Shown here: one piece after another, positions 25,869 through 34,699 of the stretch | Layout of the letters: the number at the start of each line of letters is the position of its first letter | Position numbering within the stretch: position 1 is the stretch's first letter | Assembly (NCBI RefSeq): GCF_001654985.1 | Contig: NZ_LXEU01000029.1 | Span: forward strand, 1-51,119 | Length of the DNA: 51,119 nt | Direction: 5' to 3' | Source: Kluyvera georgiana ATCC 51603 | GTDB lineage: Bacteria > Pseudomonadota > Gammaproteobacteria > Enterobacterales > Enterobacteriaceae | The notes under the pieces: generated by a model | The model's input: only the letters and a program-made list of their open reading frames with translations | Told to the model about the DNA's origin: nothing | Databases searched by the model: none | Translations under genes and position numbers: made by a program

Positions 25869-27038
25869 ATGAGTCAACTGGGGATGCAGGAAGAGCTGGC
25901 GCGCCAGGGGCGGTTTTACTCGTCGATTATCTGGCTGTCGCTGATCGGTCTGGTGGTCTTTGTGGTCTGGGCGTGGTGGGCGATCCTTGATGAGGTGACT
26001 GTCGGTACGGGCAAAATCACGCCCTCGACCCATGCGCAGGTGATCGAAAGTCTGGATGGCGGGATCATCAAGTCGCTGGCGGTACGCGAAGGGGATATTG
26101 TCGAGCAGGGGCAGGTGCTGGCCCGGCTTGACCCGACACGGTTTCAGTCAAATTACGGCGAAGCGGCTGCCCGTGCCAGAGCGCTGCGTGCGTCCAGCGA
26201 GCGTCTACGTGCTGAACTGACCGGCGCGCCGCTGAAGTTCAGCGCCGAATCTATGCGCGAGCCGGATCTGGTTGCCCGCGAACAGCAGCTGTATGAATCC
26301 CGTCGCCGCAACCTGAATGAAACGGTCAACAATCTGCAGAAAAACTACCGGCTGGTGATAGCGGAGCTGCAGATGACCCAGCCGCTGGTACAGAAAGGGG
26401 CAGCAGGCCAGGTTGAGGTGATCCGTCTTCAGCGTCAGGCCACAGAGCTACAGGGTAAAATCGATGAGGCGCGTAACCAGTTTGCGGTGCGGGCGCGGGA
26501 AGAACAGGTAAAAACCAATGCCGATCTTGATGCTCAGTTACAGGTCATGGCGGGGAAAGCGGATCAGCTGGATCGCGCTACGCTTTTTTCCCCGGTGCGT
26601 GGCGTGGTGAAGGATATTCAGATCACCACCGTCGGCGGCGTGCTCCAGCCGGGCGGTAAGCTGATGGAAATTGTGCCACTGGAAGATCAGCTGTTGGTTG
26701 AAACGCGGATTAACCCGCGTGATATCGCCTATATTCGCCCAGGCCTTGCCGCTACGGTGAAGGTCACTGCTTACGATACGTCGATCTATGGCAATCTGAA
26801 CGGTACGGTCGAAGTGGTTTCGCCGGATACATTACAGGATGAGGTTCGCCGGGATCAGTTCTACTATCGGGTTTACGTGCGGACCGACAGCGCTGAACTG
26901 CGCAATAAAGCGGGGCAGCGTTTTCCGATCCTGCCGGGGATGGTGGCAAGCGTTGAGATTAAGACCGGACAAAAATCGGTGCTCGATTATCTGATCAAAC
27001 CGCTGAACAAGGTGAATGAAGCGTTGCGTGAACGCTAG
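25869..27038 (+). CDS. bapD: HlyD-family membrane-fusion protein of the Bap exporter
   Basis: The 389-residue protein has one transmembrane helix at about 20-40 (IIWLSLIGLVVFVVWAWWAI), a biotinyl-lipoyl-like half (GGIIKSLAVREGDIVEQGQV, about 63-82), a long coiled-coil hairpin (about 110-240) and a beta-barrel ending with the family motif (FPILPGMVASVEIKTGQKS, about 358-376). It bridges the ABC protein and the outer membrane factor. I chose ATG 25869, 10 nt after the bapC stop with GAGGATA upstream; a longer frame opening inside bapC lacks family support. It is the last gene of the locus and converges on smpB. Confidence 0.9.
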   Translation: MSQLGMQEELARQGRFYSSIIWLSLIGLVVFVVWAWWAILDEVTVGTGKITPSTHAQVIESLDGGIIKSLAVREGDIVEQGQVLARLDPTRFQSNYGEAAARARALRASSERLRAELTGAPLKFSAESMREPDLVAREQQLYESRRRNLNETVNNLQKNYRLVIAELQMTQPLVQKGAAGQVEVIRLQRQATELQGKIDEARNQFAVRAREEQVKTNADLDAQLQVMAGKADQLDRATLFSPVRGVVKDIQITTVGGVLQPGGKLMEIVPLEDQLLVETRINPRDIAYIRPGLAATVKVTAYDTSIYGNLNGTVEVVSPDTLQDEVRRDQFYYRVYVRTDSAELRNKAGQRFPILPGMVASVEIKTGQKSVLDYLIKPLNKVNEALRER

Positions 27039-27050
27039 GAGCGTATCGAA

Positions 27051-27073
27051 AACCCTCCCCCGCCAGGAGAGGG
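27051..27073. repeat. GC-rich imperfect palindrome between bapD and smpB
   Basis: ACCCTCcCC...GGaGAGGGT forms a hairpin without a T-run at this convergent junction. A very similar perfect palindrome lies at the grpE/yfjD junction, suggesting a dispersed REP-like element. Confidence 0.5.
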
Positions 27074-27086
27074 TCAGCCAGTCGTA

Positions 27087-27569
27087 TTAGCGGCCTGCAT
27101 GCTTCATTATGCGGGCTTTATCCAACTGCCATTCACGATCTTTCAGATCGGAACGTTTATCGTGCTGTTTCTTCCCTTTCGCCACGCCGATTTTTACCTT
27201 ACACCAGGCGTTTTTCCAGTACAGCGACAGCGCCACCACGGTGTAACCCTCGCGGTTGATACGCCCGTACAGGGAATCCAGTTCGCGCTGGTTGAGCAGC
27301 AGCTTACGGGTGCGGGTAGGATCGCAAACGTAATGCGTAGACGCTACGGCCATCGGGGTAAAGTTGGCACCGAACAGGAACGCTTCACCGTCTTTCAGGA
27401 TAACGTAGCTGTCGCCGATGTTGGCTTTACCTGCGCGCAGGGATTTCACTTCCCAGCCCTGGAGTGCCAGGCCCGCCTCAAATTCTTCTTCGATAAAGTA
27501 TTCGTGGCGGGCGCGTTTATTCAGCGCAATCGTGGCCGATCCAGGTTTGTGTGCTTTTTTCTTTGTCAT
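27087..27569 (-). CDS. smpB: SsrA-binding protein SmpB
   Basis: The 160-residue product is near-identical to E. coli Smp[36 protein letters not shown] and a basic C-terminal tail ([18 protein letters not shown]) that mimics mRNA in the ribosomal A site. It binds the tmRNA tRNA-like domain and delivers alanyl-tmRNA to stalled ribosomes. In E. coli smpB lies directly upstream of ssrA on the same strand; here the order and strand are the same but the bap locus separates them. It is divergent from ratA. Confidence 0.97.
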   Translation of the reverse strand: MTKKKAHKPGSATIALNKRARHEYFIEEEFEAGLALQGWEVKSLRAGKANIGDSYVILKDGEAFLFGANFTPMAVASTHYVCDPTRTRKLLLNQRELDSLYGRINREGYTVVALSLYWKNAWCKVKIGVAKGKKQHDKRSDLKDREWQLDKARIMKHAGR

Positions 27570-27720
27570 AATATCCTGAAATTATCGCTAATCTGATAAA
27601 CCTAGCCTCAAGCTCCCGCGAGGCGTAATGCGTTATCTTAGCACGATATAGCCTGCGTCCGTTTTTTTTAACCGTAGATAAATGATACTATTTACGCCGT
27701 GTTCGATCATGGAAATTGCT

Positions 27721-28158
27721 ATGCCTCAGATTAGCCGTACTGCGCTGGTTCCCTACAGCGCGGAGCAAATGTATCAACTGGTGAATGATGTGAATGCCTA
27801 CCCGGATTTTCTTCCCGGTTGTACGGGCAGCCGCGTTCTGGAGTCTGGACCGACGCAAATGACGGCGGCGGTCGATGTCGCAAAAGCGGGTATCAGTAAG
27901 ACCTTTACCACGCGTAATACCTTAACCGATAACCAGAGCATTTTGATGCACCTGGTCGATGGGCCGTTTAAAAAGCTGATTGGTGGCTGGAAGTTTACGC
28001 CATTAAGCCAGGACGCCTGTAAGATTGAATTCCATCTCGATTTTGAGTTTACCAACAAACTTATTGAACTGGCGTTTGGTCGTATCTTTAAAGAACTGGC
28101 GCTGAATATGGTGCAGGCCTTCACGATGCGCGCCAGAGAGGTTTATCGTGTCGGGTAA
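27721..28158 (+). CDS. ratA: Ribosome-association toxin / START-like protein RatA
   Basis: The 145-residue product is a single polyketide-cyclase/START-like domain ([19 protein letters not shown] ... [13 protein letters not shown] ... [14 protein letters not shown]) closely matching E. coli RatA, reported to bind 50S subunits and block 70S formation; related mitochondrial proteins act in coenzyme Q function. I chose ATG 27721 (MPQISRTAL), which has GGA at good spacing; an in-frame ATG at 27682 would add 13 residues, as some annotations do. Its 3' end overlaps ratB by 11 nt. Confidence 0.93.
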   Translation: MPQISRTALVPYSAEQMYQLVNDVNAYPDFLPGCTGSRVLESGPTQMTAAVDVAKAGISKTFTTRNTLTDNQSILMHLVDGPFKKLIGGWKFTPLSQDACKIEFHLDFEFTNKLIELAFGRIFKELALNMVQAFTMRAREVYRVG

Positions 28159-28444
28159 GATTGTCGTGGAGGTGGCCTACGCGTTGCCGCAAAAGCAGTA
28201 TGTTCAGCGCGTTACCCTGAATGAGGGGGCGACGATCGAGCAGGCGATTCAGGCAAGCGGCCTGTTAGCGCTGCGTAATGATATTGATCTGAGCAAAAAT
28301 AAGGTCGGTATTTATAGTCGCCCGGCGAAACTGCAGGATGAGGTTCACGATGGCGACCGGGTTGAGATTTATCGCCCGCTCATTGCCGATCCAAAAGAGC
28401 TTCGCCGCCAGCGGGCGGAAAAGTCGGCGCAGAAAAAGGGATAA
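28148..28444 (+). CDS. ratB: RnfH-family protein RatB
   Basis: The 98-residue protein is a ubiquitin-like-fold RnfH/UPF0125 member with [18 protein letters not shown] at 7-24 and the conserved [19 protein letters not shown] near the C-terminus. It starts with GTG inside the end of ratA, an overlap that implies coupling. Despite the old toxin-antitoxin name, an antitoxin role is not established and its function is unclear. Confidence 0.92.
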   Translation: MSGKIVVEVAYALPQKQYVQRVTLNEGATIEQAIQASGLLALRNDIDLSKNKVGIYSRPAKLQDEVHDGDRVEIYRPLIADPKELRRQRAEKSAQKKG

Positions 28445-28470
28445 CCCTCGGCTGCTGTTTGCAGACAATA

Positions 28471-28497
28471 AAAAAGCGCTCATTGAGCGCTTTTTTT
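28471..28497. terminator. Bidirectional terminator between ratB and bamE
   Basis: AAAAAGCGCT (28471-28480) pairs with AGCGCTTTTT (28486-28495), flanked by A and T tracts, suiting both convergent genes. Confidence 0.85.
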
Positions 28498-28510
28498 CGT
28501 CAGCGTTGGC

Positions 28511-28849
28511 TTATTTGGTCAGCGCCGGTTTGTTATCGATGTTGGTCAGCACACCGCTGCTGTTGAAGGTCAACGTCAGTGTCTGCTGGGTCGCCTTTTC
28601 ATGGCCTGGCTGCTGGCGGAAAACATAGAACCAGGTGTTGGTGCCGAACGGATCGGTCATCATCGGGGTACCTAAGGTGTAGGCGACCTGTTGTTGGGTC
28701 ATACCTGGACGAATTTTCGCTACATCGTTAGGTGCCAGGTAGTTCCCCTGACTAATATCAGGACGGTAAACCACTCGCTCCAGAGTGGAACAGCCTGCAG
28801 TCATCATCAGAAGAACCGCTGCGGCAGCAGTCAGCGTTTTACAGCGCAT
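28511..28849 (-). CDS. bamE: Outer membrane assembly lipoprotein BamE (SmpA)
   Basis: The 112-residue precursor has a lipoprotein signal ending LLMMTAGC (lipidated Cys20) and the SmpA/OmlA domain ([21 protein letters not shown] ... [10 protein letters not shown]). It is a non-essential subunit of the BAM complex that inserts beta-barrel proteins, stabilising BamA-BamD. Length and sequence agree with E. coli. Confidence 0.97.
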   Translation of the reverse strand: MRCKTLTAAAAVLLMMTAGCSTLERVVYRPDISQGNYLAPNDVAKIRPGMTQQQVAYTLGTPMMTDPFGTNTWFYVFRQQPGHEKATQQTLTLTFNSSGVLTNIDNKPALTK

Positions 28850-28997
28850 AGTGATTTGATTCCTTTTCGGGCCCGAGCAGTACGCGGCTCATATGTCATG
28901 TGCCGATGATAATAGACCTGAGGTAAGTTGGAAACCTTTGATATCAGGTCTTACGGCGTTTTTATTGTGAACTCAGACTCTAGGAAATCAAAAAAGT

Positions 28998-30659
28998 TTA
29001 TGCGGCCAGCAACTCTTTCGCATTCGCCAGCGTATTACGGGTGACTTCACTGCCCCCCAGCAGCCGCGCCAGCTCTTGCAGACGAGCCCGTTTATCCAGG
29101 GGCTGCATATGGGTTTCCGTCATTGCGCCGTCGGTCTCTTTGCTGACGTAGAAGTGGTGGTGCCCACAGCCTGCTACCTGCGGCAGGTGGGTTACGCACA
29201 TCACCTGGGTTGATTCACCCAACTGGCGCAGCAGCTTACCGACCACCGCCGCCGTTGGGCCGCTAATGCCTACGTCTACTTCATCGAAAATCAGCGCCGG
29301 GGTTTCCATTTTACGCGCGGTAATCACCTGAATAGCTAACGCAATACGCGACAGCTCACCGCCGGAAGCCACTTTGGCAATCGCCTGCAGCGGCTGGCCC
29401 GGGTTGGTAGTGACGCGGAACTCAATACGATCTGCGCCTTCGGCGGTCAGATGCTGTTCTTCAAAGCTGACGTCAATATCAAACACGCCGTGCGGCATAG
29501 AGAGCATATGCATGCTGTCGGTAATCAACTGCGCCAGTTCTTGGGCGCTGGCCTGACGCTGAGCGTGCAGCTGGCGCGCGGTGTCCAGTGCCAGTTGATG
29601 ATAGCGAGAAACAGCTAGTTTGAGCGTTTCAAGCGAGTCGCTCTGGTCGTCGAGCAACTGCTGTTCATCCAACAGCGACTGATAGTATTCCGGCAGCGCT
29701 TCCGGCGAGATTTGATGCTTCCGCGCCAGGGAAATTTGTTTTGACAGACGCTGTTCCAGCTCGAACAGACGATTTGGATCGAGATCCATCCGGTCGCAAT
29801 AATGGCGCAGTTCGTCGCTGGCTTCGCTTAGCTGAATGGCCGCTTCTTCCAGCATATCCAGCACGCCGGAGAGTTTGCCGTCCATGCTCACCAGTTCGCC
29901 CGCCAGCTGGCGGGCGGTATAGAGCTGGCTTTGCAGGTTCACGTCATCGCCGTCGGCCAGGATAGCCAGCGCATGCTGGCTCGTGGAGAGCAGCTGGCCG
30001 CTATTAGCAAGGCGCTTGTACTCTTCATCGATTTGTTCATATTCACCGGGCTGCGGATTGAACTCGATCAGTTCTTTCAACTGGTATTGCAGCAGTTCGG
30101 CTCGCGCGGCGCGTTCCTGACTTTGCTGCTGGTGAGCCGCCAGATCGCGGCAGCTCTGGTGCCAGAGGCGGTAATTTTCCGCCATCTGATGTGCGAGATT
30201 GGACTCGCCAGCGTAGGCGTCGAGCAGCGTTTTCTGGTGTTCGGATTTGACTAACAGCTGGTGGGCATGCTGGCCGTGGATCTGGATAAGCAGCTGGCCC
30301 AGTTCGCGCAGTTGGGAAAGCGGTACGGCCGTGCCGTTAATAAAGCCACGAGAACGACCGTCGCTGCTGATGACGCGGCGCAGCAGGCACTCGCGGCCAT
30401 CTTCCAGCTGGTTCTCCTCGAGCCAGCGCAGGGCCGCTGGCGTGTCCTTCAGCGCAAAGCGCGCGCAGAGGTCGGCGCGTGTGGCGCCAACGCGAACCAT
30501 GTCGGCTTCCGCTCGGCCACCCAGGCACAGCCCGAGGGCATCAATTGCAATAGATTTACCCGCACCGGTTTCCCCGGTGATGGCCGTCATGCCGCTGTTG
30601 AAGTCGATTTCAAGTTCACGAACGATTGCAAAATTGCTGATGGTCAGTTGTGCCAACAT
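28998..30659 (-). CDS. recN: DNA repair SMC-like ATPase RecN
   Basis: The 553-residue protein has the SMC-like plan: Walker A GETGAGKS at 29-36, a long coiled-coil region (about 150-380), the ABC signature [12 protein letters not shown] (about 428-439) and Walker [15 protein letters not shown] (about 455-468). RecN is an SOS-induced protein that holds broken DNA ends or sister chromatids together during recombinational repair. Upstream LexA boxes confirm SOS control. The start has AGGA at 8 nt. Confidence 0.97.
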   Translation of the reverse strand: MLAQLTISNFAIVRELEIDFNSGMTAITGETGAGKSIAIDALGLCLGGRAEADMVRVGATRADLCARFALKDTPAALRWLEENQLEDGRECLLRRVISSDGRSRGFINGTAVPLSQLRELGQLLIQIHGQHAHQLLVKSEHQKTLLDAYAGESNLAHQMAENYRLWHQSCRDLAAHQQQSQERAARAELLQYQLKELIEFNPQPGEYEQIDEEYKRLANSGQLLSTSQHALAILADGDDVNLQSQLYTARQLAGELVSMDGKLSGVLDMLEEAAIQLSEASDELRHYCDRMDLDPNRLFELEQRLSKQISLARKHQISPEALPEYYQSLLDEQQLLDDQSDSLETLKLAVSRYHQLALDTARQLHAQRQASAQELAQLITDSMHMLSMPHGVFDIDVSFEEQHLTAEGADRIEFRVTTNPGQPLQAIAKVASGGELSRIALAIQVITARKMETPALIFDEVDVGISGPTAAVVGKLLRQLGESTQVMCVTHLPQVAGCGHHHFYVSKETDGAMTETHMQPLDKRARLQELARLLGGSEVTRNTLANAKELLAA

Positions 30660-30669
30660 AGCCGCTTTC

Positions 30670-30707
30670 CTGTATGAAAACCCATAACTGTGTTTTCATA
30701 CAGTATA
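30670..30707 (-). promoter_or_regulatory. recN promoter with LexA operator(s)
   Basis: A full LexA box CTGT-N8-ACAG lies at 30688-30703, overlapping a -10 TATACT (30707-30702) that is 16 bp from a TTTACT -35-like box. A second, degenerate half-matching copy (CTGT-N8-CCAT) lies at 30670-30685. Overlapping boxes at the start site explain tight repression and strong SOS induction. Confidence 0.85.
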
Positions 30708-30744
30708 GACTGGTTTTTTATCCAGTAAAGAGGCGGCGATAAAA

Positions 30745-31623
30745 TTAGAACAATTTTTTTGACCAGCCGAGTTTGGTGCTTAATGTATTGAAATAGCTGT
30801 AGTCTTTAGGGTGAATCAGATTCAGGTGATAGTCGCTGCGGCGGATTAAGACATCCTCGCCTTCCTGGATGGGCAGGGCAATCTGGCTATCACAGCTAAT
30901 TTCCAGGTCGCTGCGGCGGTGCGAAAAGCGCAGGCGGATGGTGCTGTTGCTGTTGATCACCAGCGGGCGCGCGGAGAGTGTATGCGGGAACATTGGCACC
31001 AGAGTAATCGCATCTAATGATGGGGTGAGAATCGGCCCCCCGGCGGAAAGTGAGTAGGCGGTGGAGCCGGTGGGGGTGGAGATAATCAGGCCATCGGAAC
31101 GCTGAGAGAAGGCGAAGGTCTCGTCGATATACACTTCGAACTCAATCATGTGCGCCACTTTGCCCGGGTGTAGCACGACTTCGTTGATGGCGGTGCTGAT
31201 ACGCTTCTGACAGTTCTGCTGGCACACCTGTGCCTCCAGTAAGAAGCGCTTTTCGGCAATGTAATTGCCGTCCAGTACGTCGGCAAGCTGCTGATGGGCG
31301 TTATCCGGGTCGAGGTCGGTCAGAAAGCCGAGATTACCGCGGTTAATGCCAATGACGCTGATGTCATAGCGCGCAAGAGTCCGCGCTGCGCCGAGCATAT
31401 TACCGTCGCCGCCAACGACTACCGCGAGATCCGCTTTCTGACCAATTTCGGCCAGCGTGCCGGTTTTCACATTATCGAGCTTCAGCTCCTGGGCTATCTG
31501 GCGCTCAACAATCACATCGAGGCCTTTGGTGCACAGCCAGCGATAGAGCATTTCATGTGTCGTCAGGGCCGTCGGGTGACGAGGGTGTCCTACAATACCG
31601 ATACACTTGAAATGATTGTTCAT
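30745..31623 (-). CDS. nadK: NAD kinase
   Basis: The 292-residue product is near-identical to E. coli NadK, with the kinase motifs [23 protein letters not shown] and [15 protein letters not shown]. It phosphorylates NAD to NADP. I chose ATG 31623 ([12 protein letters not shown]) from the family length; an upstream frame continues through grpE in antisense and is not coding. It is divergent from grpE, whose sigma-32 promoter lies in the 121-bp gap. The NADP supply has no evident link to the SIR2 NADase in the island. Confidence 0.97.
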   Translation of the reverse strand: MNNHFKCIGIVGHPRHPTALTTHEMLYRWLCTKGLDVIVERQIAQELKLDNVKTGTLAEIGQKADLAVVVGGDGNMLGAARTLARYDISVIGINRGNLGFLTDLDPDNAHQQLADVLDGNYIAEKRFLLEAQVCQQNCQKRISTAINEVVLHPGKVAHMIEFEVYIDETFAFSQRSDGLIISTPTGSTAYSLSAGGPILTPSLDAITLVPMFPHTLSARPLVINSNSTIRLRFSHRRSDLEISCDSQIALPIQEGEDVLIRRSDYHLNLIHPKDYSYFNTLSTKLGWSKKLF

Positions 31624-31671
31624 TTTCTGAATGTCCTTGTGCCGAAGATTGGTGACAATGTGAGAGCTTCC

Positions 31672-31700
31672 CTTGAAACCCGAAATCTTATCCCCATAAT
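31672..31700 (+). promoter_or_regulatory. Sigma-32 heat-shock promoter of grpE
   Basis: CTTGAAA (31672-31678), a 13-bp spacer and CCCCATAAT (31692-31700) fit the sigma-32 consensus and lie 45 bp before the grpE start. Confidence 0.88.
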
Positions 31701-31744
31701 AAGCGAAGTTAGCGAGATGATTGCGAAAAAACGCGGAGAAATTC

Positions 31745-32338
31745 ATGAGTAGTAAAGAACAGAAAACGCCTGAGGGGCAATCCCCGGAAGAAATTATCAT
31801 GGAACAGCACGAAGAAGTTGAGGCGGTTGAACCAGACGCTTCTGCTGAGCAGGTGGATCCGCGCGACGAAAAAATTGCGAACCTTGAATCGCAGTTGGCG
31901 GAAGCCGAAACCCGCGAGCGCGAAAGCGTGCTGCGCGTGAAGGCCGAGATGGAAAACCTGCGTCGTCGCACTGAAATTGACGTTGAGAAGGCGCATAAGT
32001 TTGCGCTGGAAAAATTCGTCAATGAACTGCTGCCGGTGCTGGATAGCCTGGACCGCGCGCTGGAAGTGGCGAATAAAGACAGCGACGCGATGGCGGCGAT
32101 GATCGAAGGTATTGAACTGACGCGTAAGTCGATGCTGGACGTGGTCGCCAAATTTGGCGTGCAGGTTGTCGCCGATATCGACGTGCCGATGGATCCAAAC
32201 GTTCACCAGGCGATTGCGATGGTGGAGTCCGATGACGTTGCCGCTGGCAACGTGCTGATGGTGATGCAGAAGGGGTATACCCTGAACGGCCGAACCATTC
32301 GTGCGGCGATGGTGTCCGTCGCGAAGGCGAAGGCATAA
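31745..32338 (+). CDS. grpE: Nucleotide exchange factor GrpE
   Basis: The 197-residue protein has an acidic N-terminus, a long helical dimerisation segment (about 35-110, [19 protein letters not shown]) and the C-terminal beta domain ([21 protein letters not shown]) that opens DnaK to release ADP. ATG 31745 gives the E. coli length; an in-frame ATG 8 codons upstream lacks support. It is expressed from the sigma-32 promoter just upstream. Confidence 0.98.
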   Translation: MSSKEQKTPEGQSPEEIIMEQHEEVEAVEPDASAEQVDPRDEKIANLESQLAEAETRERESVLRVKAEMENLRRRTEIDVEKAHKFALEKFVNELLPVLDSLDRALEVANKDSDAMAAMIEGIELTRKSMLDVVAKFGVQVVADIDVPMDPNVHQAIAMVESDDVAAGNVLMVMQKGYTLNGRTIRAAMVSVAKAKA

Positions 32339-32349
32339 CCTTCGCGTTG

Positions 32350-32373
32350 CCCTCTCCCCAGCCGGGGAGAGGG
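32350..32373. repeat. Perfect GC-rich palindrome between grpE and yfjD
   Basis: CCCTCTCCCC (32350-32359) pairs exactly with GGGGAGAGGG (32364-32373) with a 4-nt loop. No long T-run follows, but it sits at a convergent junction and may end transcription or protect 3' ends. It resembles REP-type elements and the palindrome at 27051-27073. Confidence 0.65.
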
Positions 32374-32380
32374 AATATCT

Positions 32381-33667
32381 TTAATCCTGCACGCTTTCCC
32401 GAATCGGCTTAACCGGGTTCACCTGCACCTGCTTAATCACGTTATCCTGCACGTCGAGAATATCAATATCATAGTGGGCGATACGCACCCGTGTGCCGGC
32501 CGCGGGAATCTCTTCCAGCGCTTCAACAATCATCCCGTTCATGGTGCGCGCTTCGTCTTCCGGCAGATGCCAGTTGAAAGCCTTATTGAGTTCACGCACG
32601 TTGGCGCCGCCGTCGATAATCACCGAACCATCATTTTGCGGGGTCACTTCTTCGGCAAGCGACGGTGACATGGAGGTGGTAAAGTCGCCGACAATCTCTT
32701 CCAGAATGTCTTCCACCGTCACCAGACCCTGAATATCGCCATACTCATCAACGACCAGCCCCACCTTTTTCTTATTACGCTGGAACTTCACCAGTTGGGT
32801 GCTGAGCGGCGTTCCCTCCGGCACGAAGTAAATCTCATCGGCGGCACGCAGCATCACCTCTTTGGTGAACTCTTTTTTCTCGGTCATCAGACGATAGGCT
32901 TCGCGCACGCGCAGCATACTGATGGCGTCGTCGAGGGTATCGCGGTACAGCACGATGCGGCCATGCGGCGAGTGGGTGAGCTGGCGGACGATAGACTTCC
33001 AGTCGTCGTTGATGTTGATGCCGACGATTTCGTTGCGCGGCACCATAATGTCATCGACGCTGACCTTCTCCAGATCCAGTACCGATAGCAGCATGTCCTG
33101 GTTGCGGCGTGAAATCTGCGAGCGTGATTCATTCACGATGGTGCGCAGCTCATCTTTGCTGAGCGCGCTGCTGATAGTGATGTCGGTTTTAATGCCCATC
33201 ATGCGCATCAGGATGCGGGTGATGAGGTTAAGCAGCCAGACCAGCGGCATCATCAGAACTTGCAGCGGCGCGAGCAGGAAGCTGCTGGGGTAGGCAACCT
33301 TTTCCGGGTAGAGCGCGGCGATGGTTTTGGGCAGCACTTCAGCGAACACCAGTACCACAAAGGTCAGTACCCCGGTGGCGATGGCGACGCCCAGATCGCC
33401 GTACAGGCGCATGCCGACAATGGTGCCGAGCGCGGAAGCCAGGATGTTGACCAGGTTGTTGCCAATCAGCACCAGGCTGATGAGACGGTCAGGTTTTTTC
33501 AGCAGCTTTTCAACTCGCCGCGCGGATTTGTCGCCCTGTTTGGCCAGATGACGCAGCCGATAGCGGTTTAACGTCATCATGCCGGTTTCAGAACCGGAGA
33601 AATAGGCGGAGATGACCACCATGATGATCAGCGTCACGATCAGCGTGGTGGTAGAGATATGTTCCAA
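32381..33667 (-). CDS. yfjD: CNNM/CorB-family membrane protein YfjD
   Basis: The 428-residue protein has an N-terminal DUF21/CNNM membrane domain (three to four helices in 1-150, with SAYFSGSETGMMTLNRYRLR at about 20-39), a CBS pair (about 195-320; DIMVPRNEIVGI, GLVVDEYGDIQGLVTVEDILEEIVG) and a C-terminal CorC/HlyC domain. The family (CorB/CNNM) is linked to magnesium/cobalt transport. It follows ypjD by 16 nt on the same strand, so the two are cotranscribed. Confidence 0.9.
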   Translation of the reverse strand: MEHISTTTLIVTLIIMVVISAYFSGSETGMMTLNRYRLRHLAKQGDKSARRVEKLLKKPDRLISLVLIGNNLVNILASALGTIVGMRLYGDLGVAIATGVLTFVVLVFAEVLPKTIAALYPEKVAYPSSFLLAPLQVLMMPLVWLLNLITRILMRMMGIKTDITISSALSKDELRTIVNESRSQISRRNQDMLLSVLDLEKVSVDDIMVPRNEIVGININDDWKSIVRQLTHSPHGRIVLYRDTLDDAISMLRVREAYRLMTEKKEFTKEVMLRAADEIYFVPEGTPLSTQLVKFQRNKKKVGLVVDEYGDIQGLVTVEDILEEIVGDFTTSMSPSLAEEVTPQNDGSVIIDGGANVRELNKAFNWHLPEDEARTMNGMIVEALEEIPAAGTRVRIAHYDIDILDVQDNVIKQVQVNPVKPIRESVQD

Positions 33668-33683
33668 GAGAATTCCTTAGTAC

Positions 33684-34475
33684 TTAGCCCACGAATTGTT
33701 GAATCACGCGGCTACCAAAGTAGGCGAGCGTCAGAATGCCAGCGCCCGCCACGTTAAACCAGACCACCCGGCGGCCGCGCCACCCTTCGTGATAGTGACC
33801 CCATAACAACACGATATAGACGAACCAGGCGATGATGGAAAGGACGGCCTTGTCGATATTTTCCATGCTAAACAGGTTATGCATGTAAAACAGGCCGGTA
33901 CAGAGGGTCAGCGTGAGCAGAACCACGCCAACCTGGGTGATGTGAAACATTTTGCGTTCAATGACCATTAGCGGCGGCATTTCGTTGTTGAACGCCAGCT
34001 TCTTATTCTTGAGCTGATAGTCAATCCATGCGAGCTGTAGCGCATACAGGGCTGCGATAATCAGCGTCGCGTAGGAGAATAACGACAGGCCAATATGCAC
34101 CATCATCCCCGGCGTCGCTTCCAGATGGGTAATAAACTCATTGGGCATAAAGGTGGCGAAGGCGAGGTTGATCAGCGCGAACGCATAAACAATGGGCAAC
34201 AGCAGCCACCCGCGGTTACGCGAGGCGACGATGGTCATCACCGTACAGATCATCAGGCTCACCAGCGAGCCGACGTTTAACAGGCTGAGATTCTGCCCGC
34301 TGTCACCGCCCGGCAGGATACGGGCTTCCAGCGCAAATGCATGGCACACCAGCGCCACGGTGGCGGAAAGAATCGCCATACGCCGCCAGCCGCTGTTTTT
34401 TTGCAGCAGGCCGGGAATGATCAGCGCCAGGCTGATGGAGTAGGCAACAAGCGCGAGCAGGGCAAACACAGGCAT
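33684..34475 (-). CDS. ypjD: CcsA-like inner membrane protein YpjD
   Basis: The 263-residue protein has eight or so hydrophobic helices and the cytochrome c assembly (CcsA) family region (HIGLSLFSYATLIIAALYAL, GLFYMHNLFS, WGHYHEGWRGRR). Despite the family name no role in haem handling is proven in enterics. It is divergent from ffh and upstream of yfjD, and a functional link to the latter's ion transport has been proposed for this pair. Confidence 0.88.
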   Translation of the reverse strand: MPVFALLALVAYSISLALIIPGLLQKNSGWRRMAILSATVALVCHAFALEARILPGGDSGQNLSLLNVGSLVSLMICTVMTIVASRNRGWLLLPIVYAFALINLAFATFMPNEFITHLEATPGMMVHIGLSLFSYATLIIAALYALQLAWIDYQLKNKKLAFNNEMPPLMVIERKMFHITQVGVVLLTLTLCTGLFYMHNLFSMENIDKAVLSIIAWFVYIVLLWGHYHEGWRGRRVVWFNVAGAGILTLAYFGSRVIQQFVG

Positions 34476-34699
34476 AAAGAGTCGGCAGTCGTCAAAGTGA
34501 AGAAAGAGAAGCAGTATATACGCAAAATCCCTCGAGTTGTATCAAGGCGCGCAGGTGGTGTGAGGGCGATGGCGTCACGTTACGTGATATCAGCGCCAAC
34601 CACGGCCTCACAACTCGCCCGGTGTCGTGTTATACTCCCGCAAATTTCCGTTTTTTTGTCGCGTGAGCGACTCACCGTTTCCACCCCAGGCGAGAGACA

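Noticed and set aside
30745..31623. nadK as an island-linked partner of the SIR2 NADase
   Set aside because: It is a core gene in its normal enterobacterial position, more than 25 kb away, near-identical to the E. coli enzyme.
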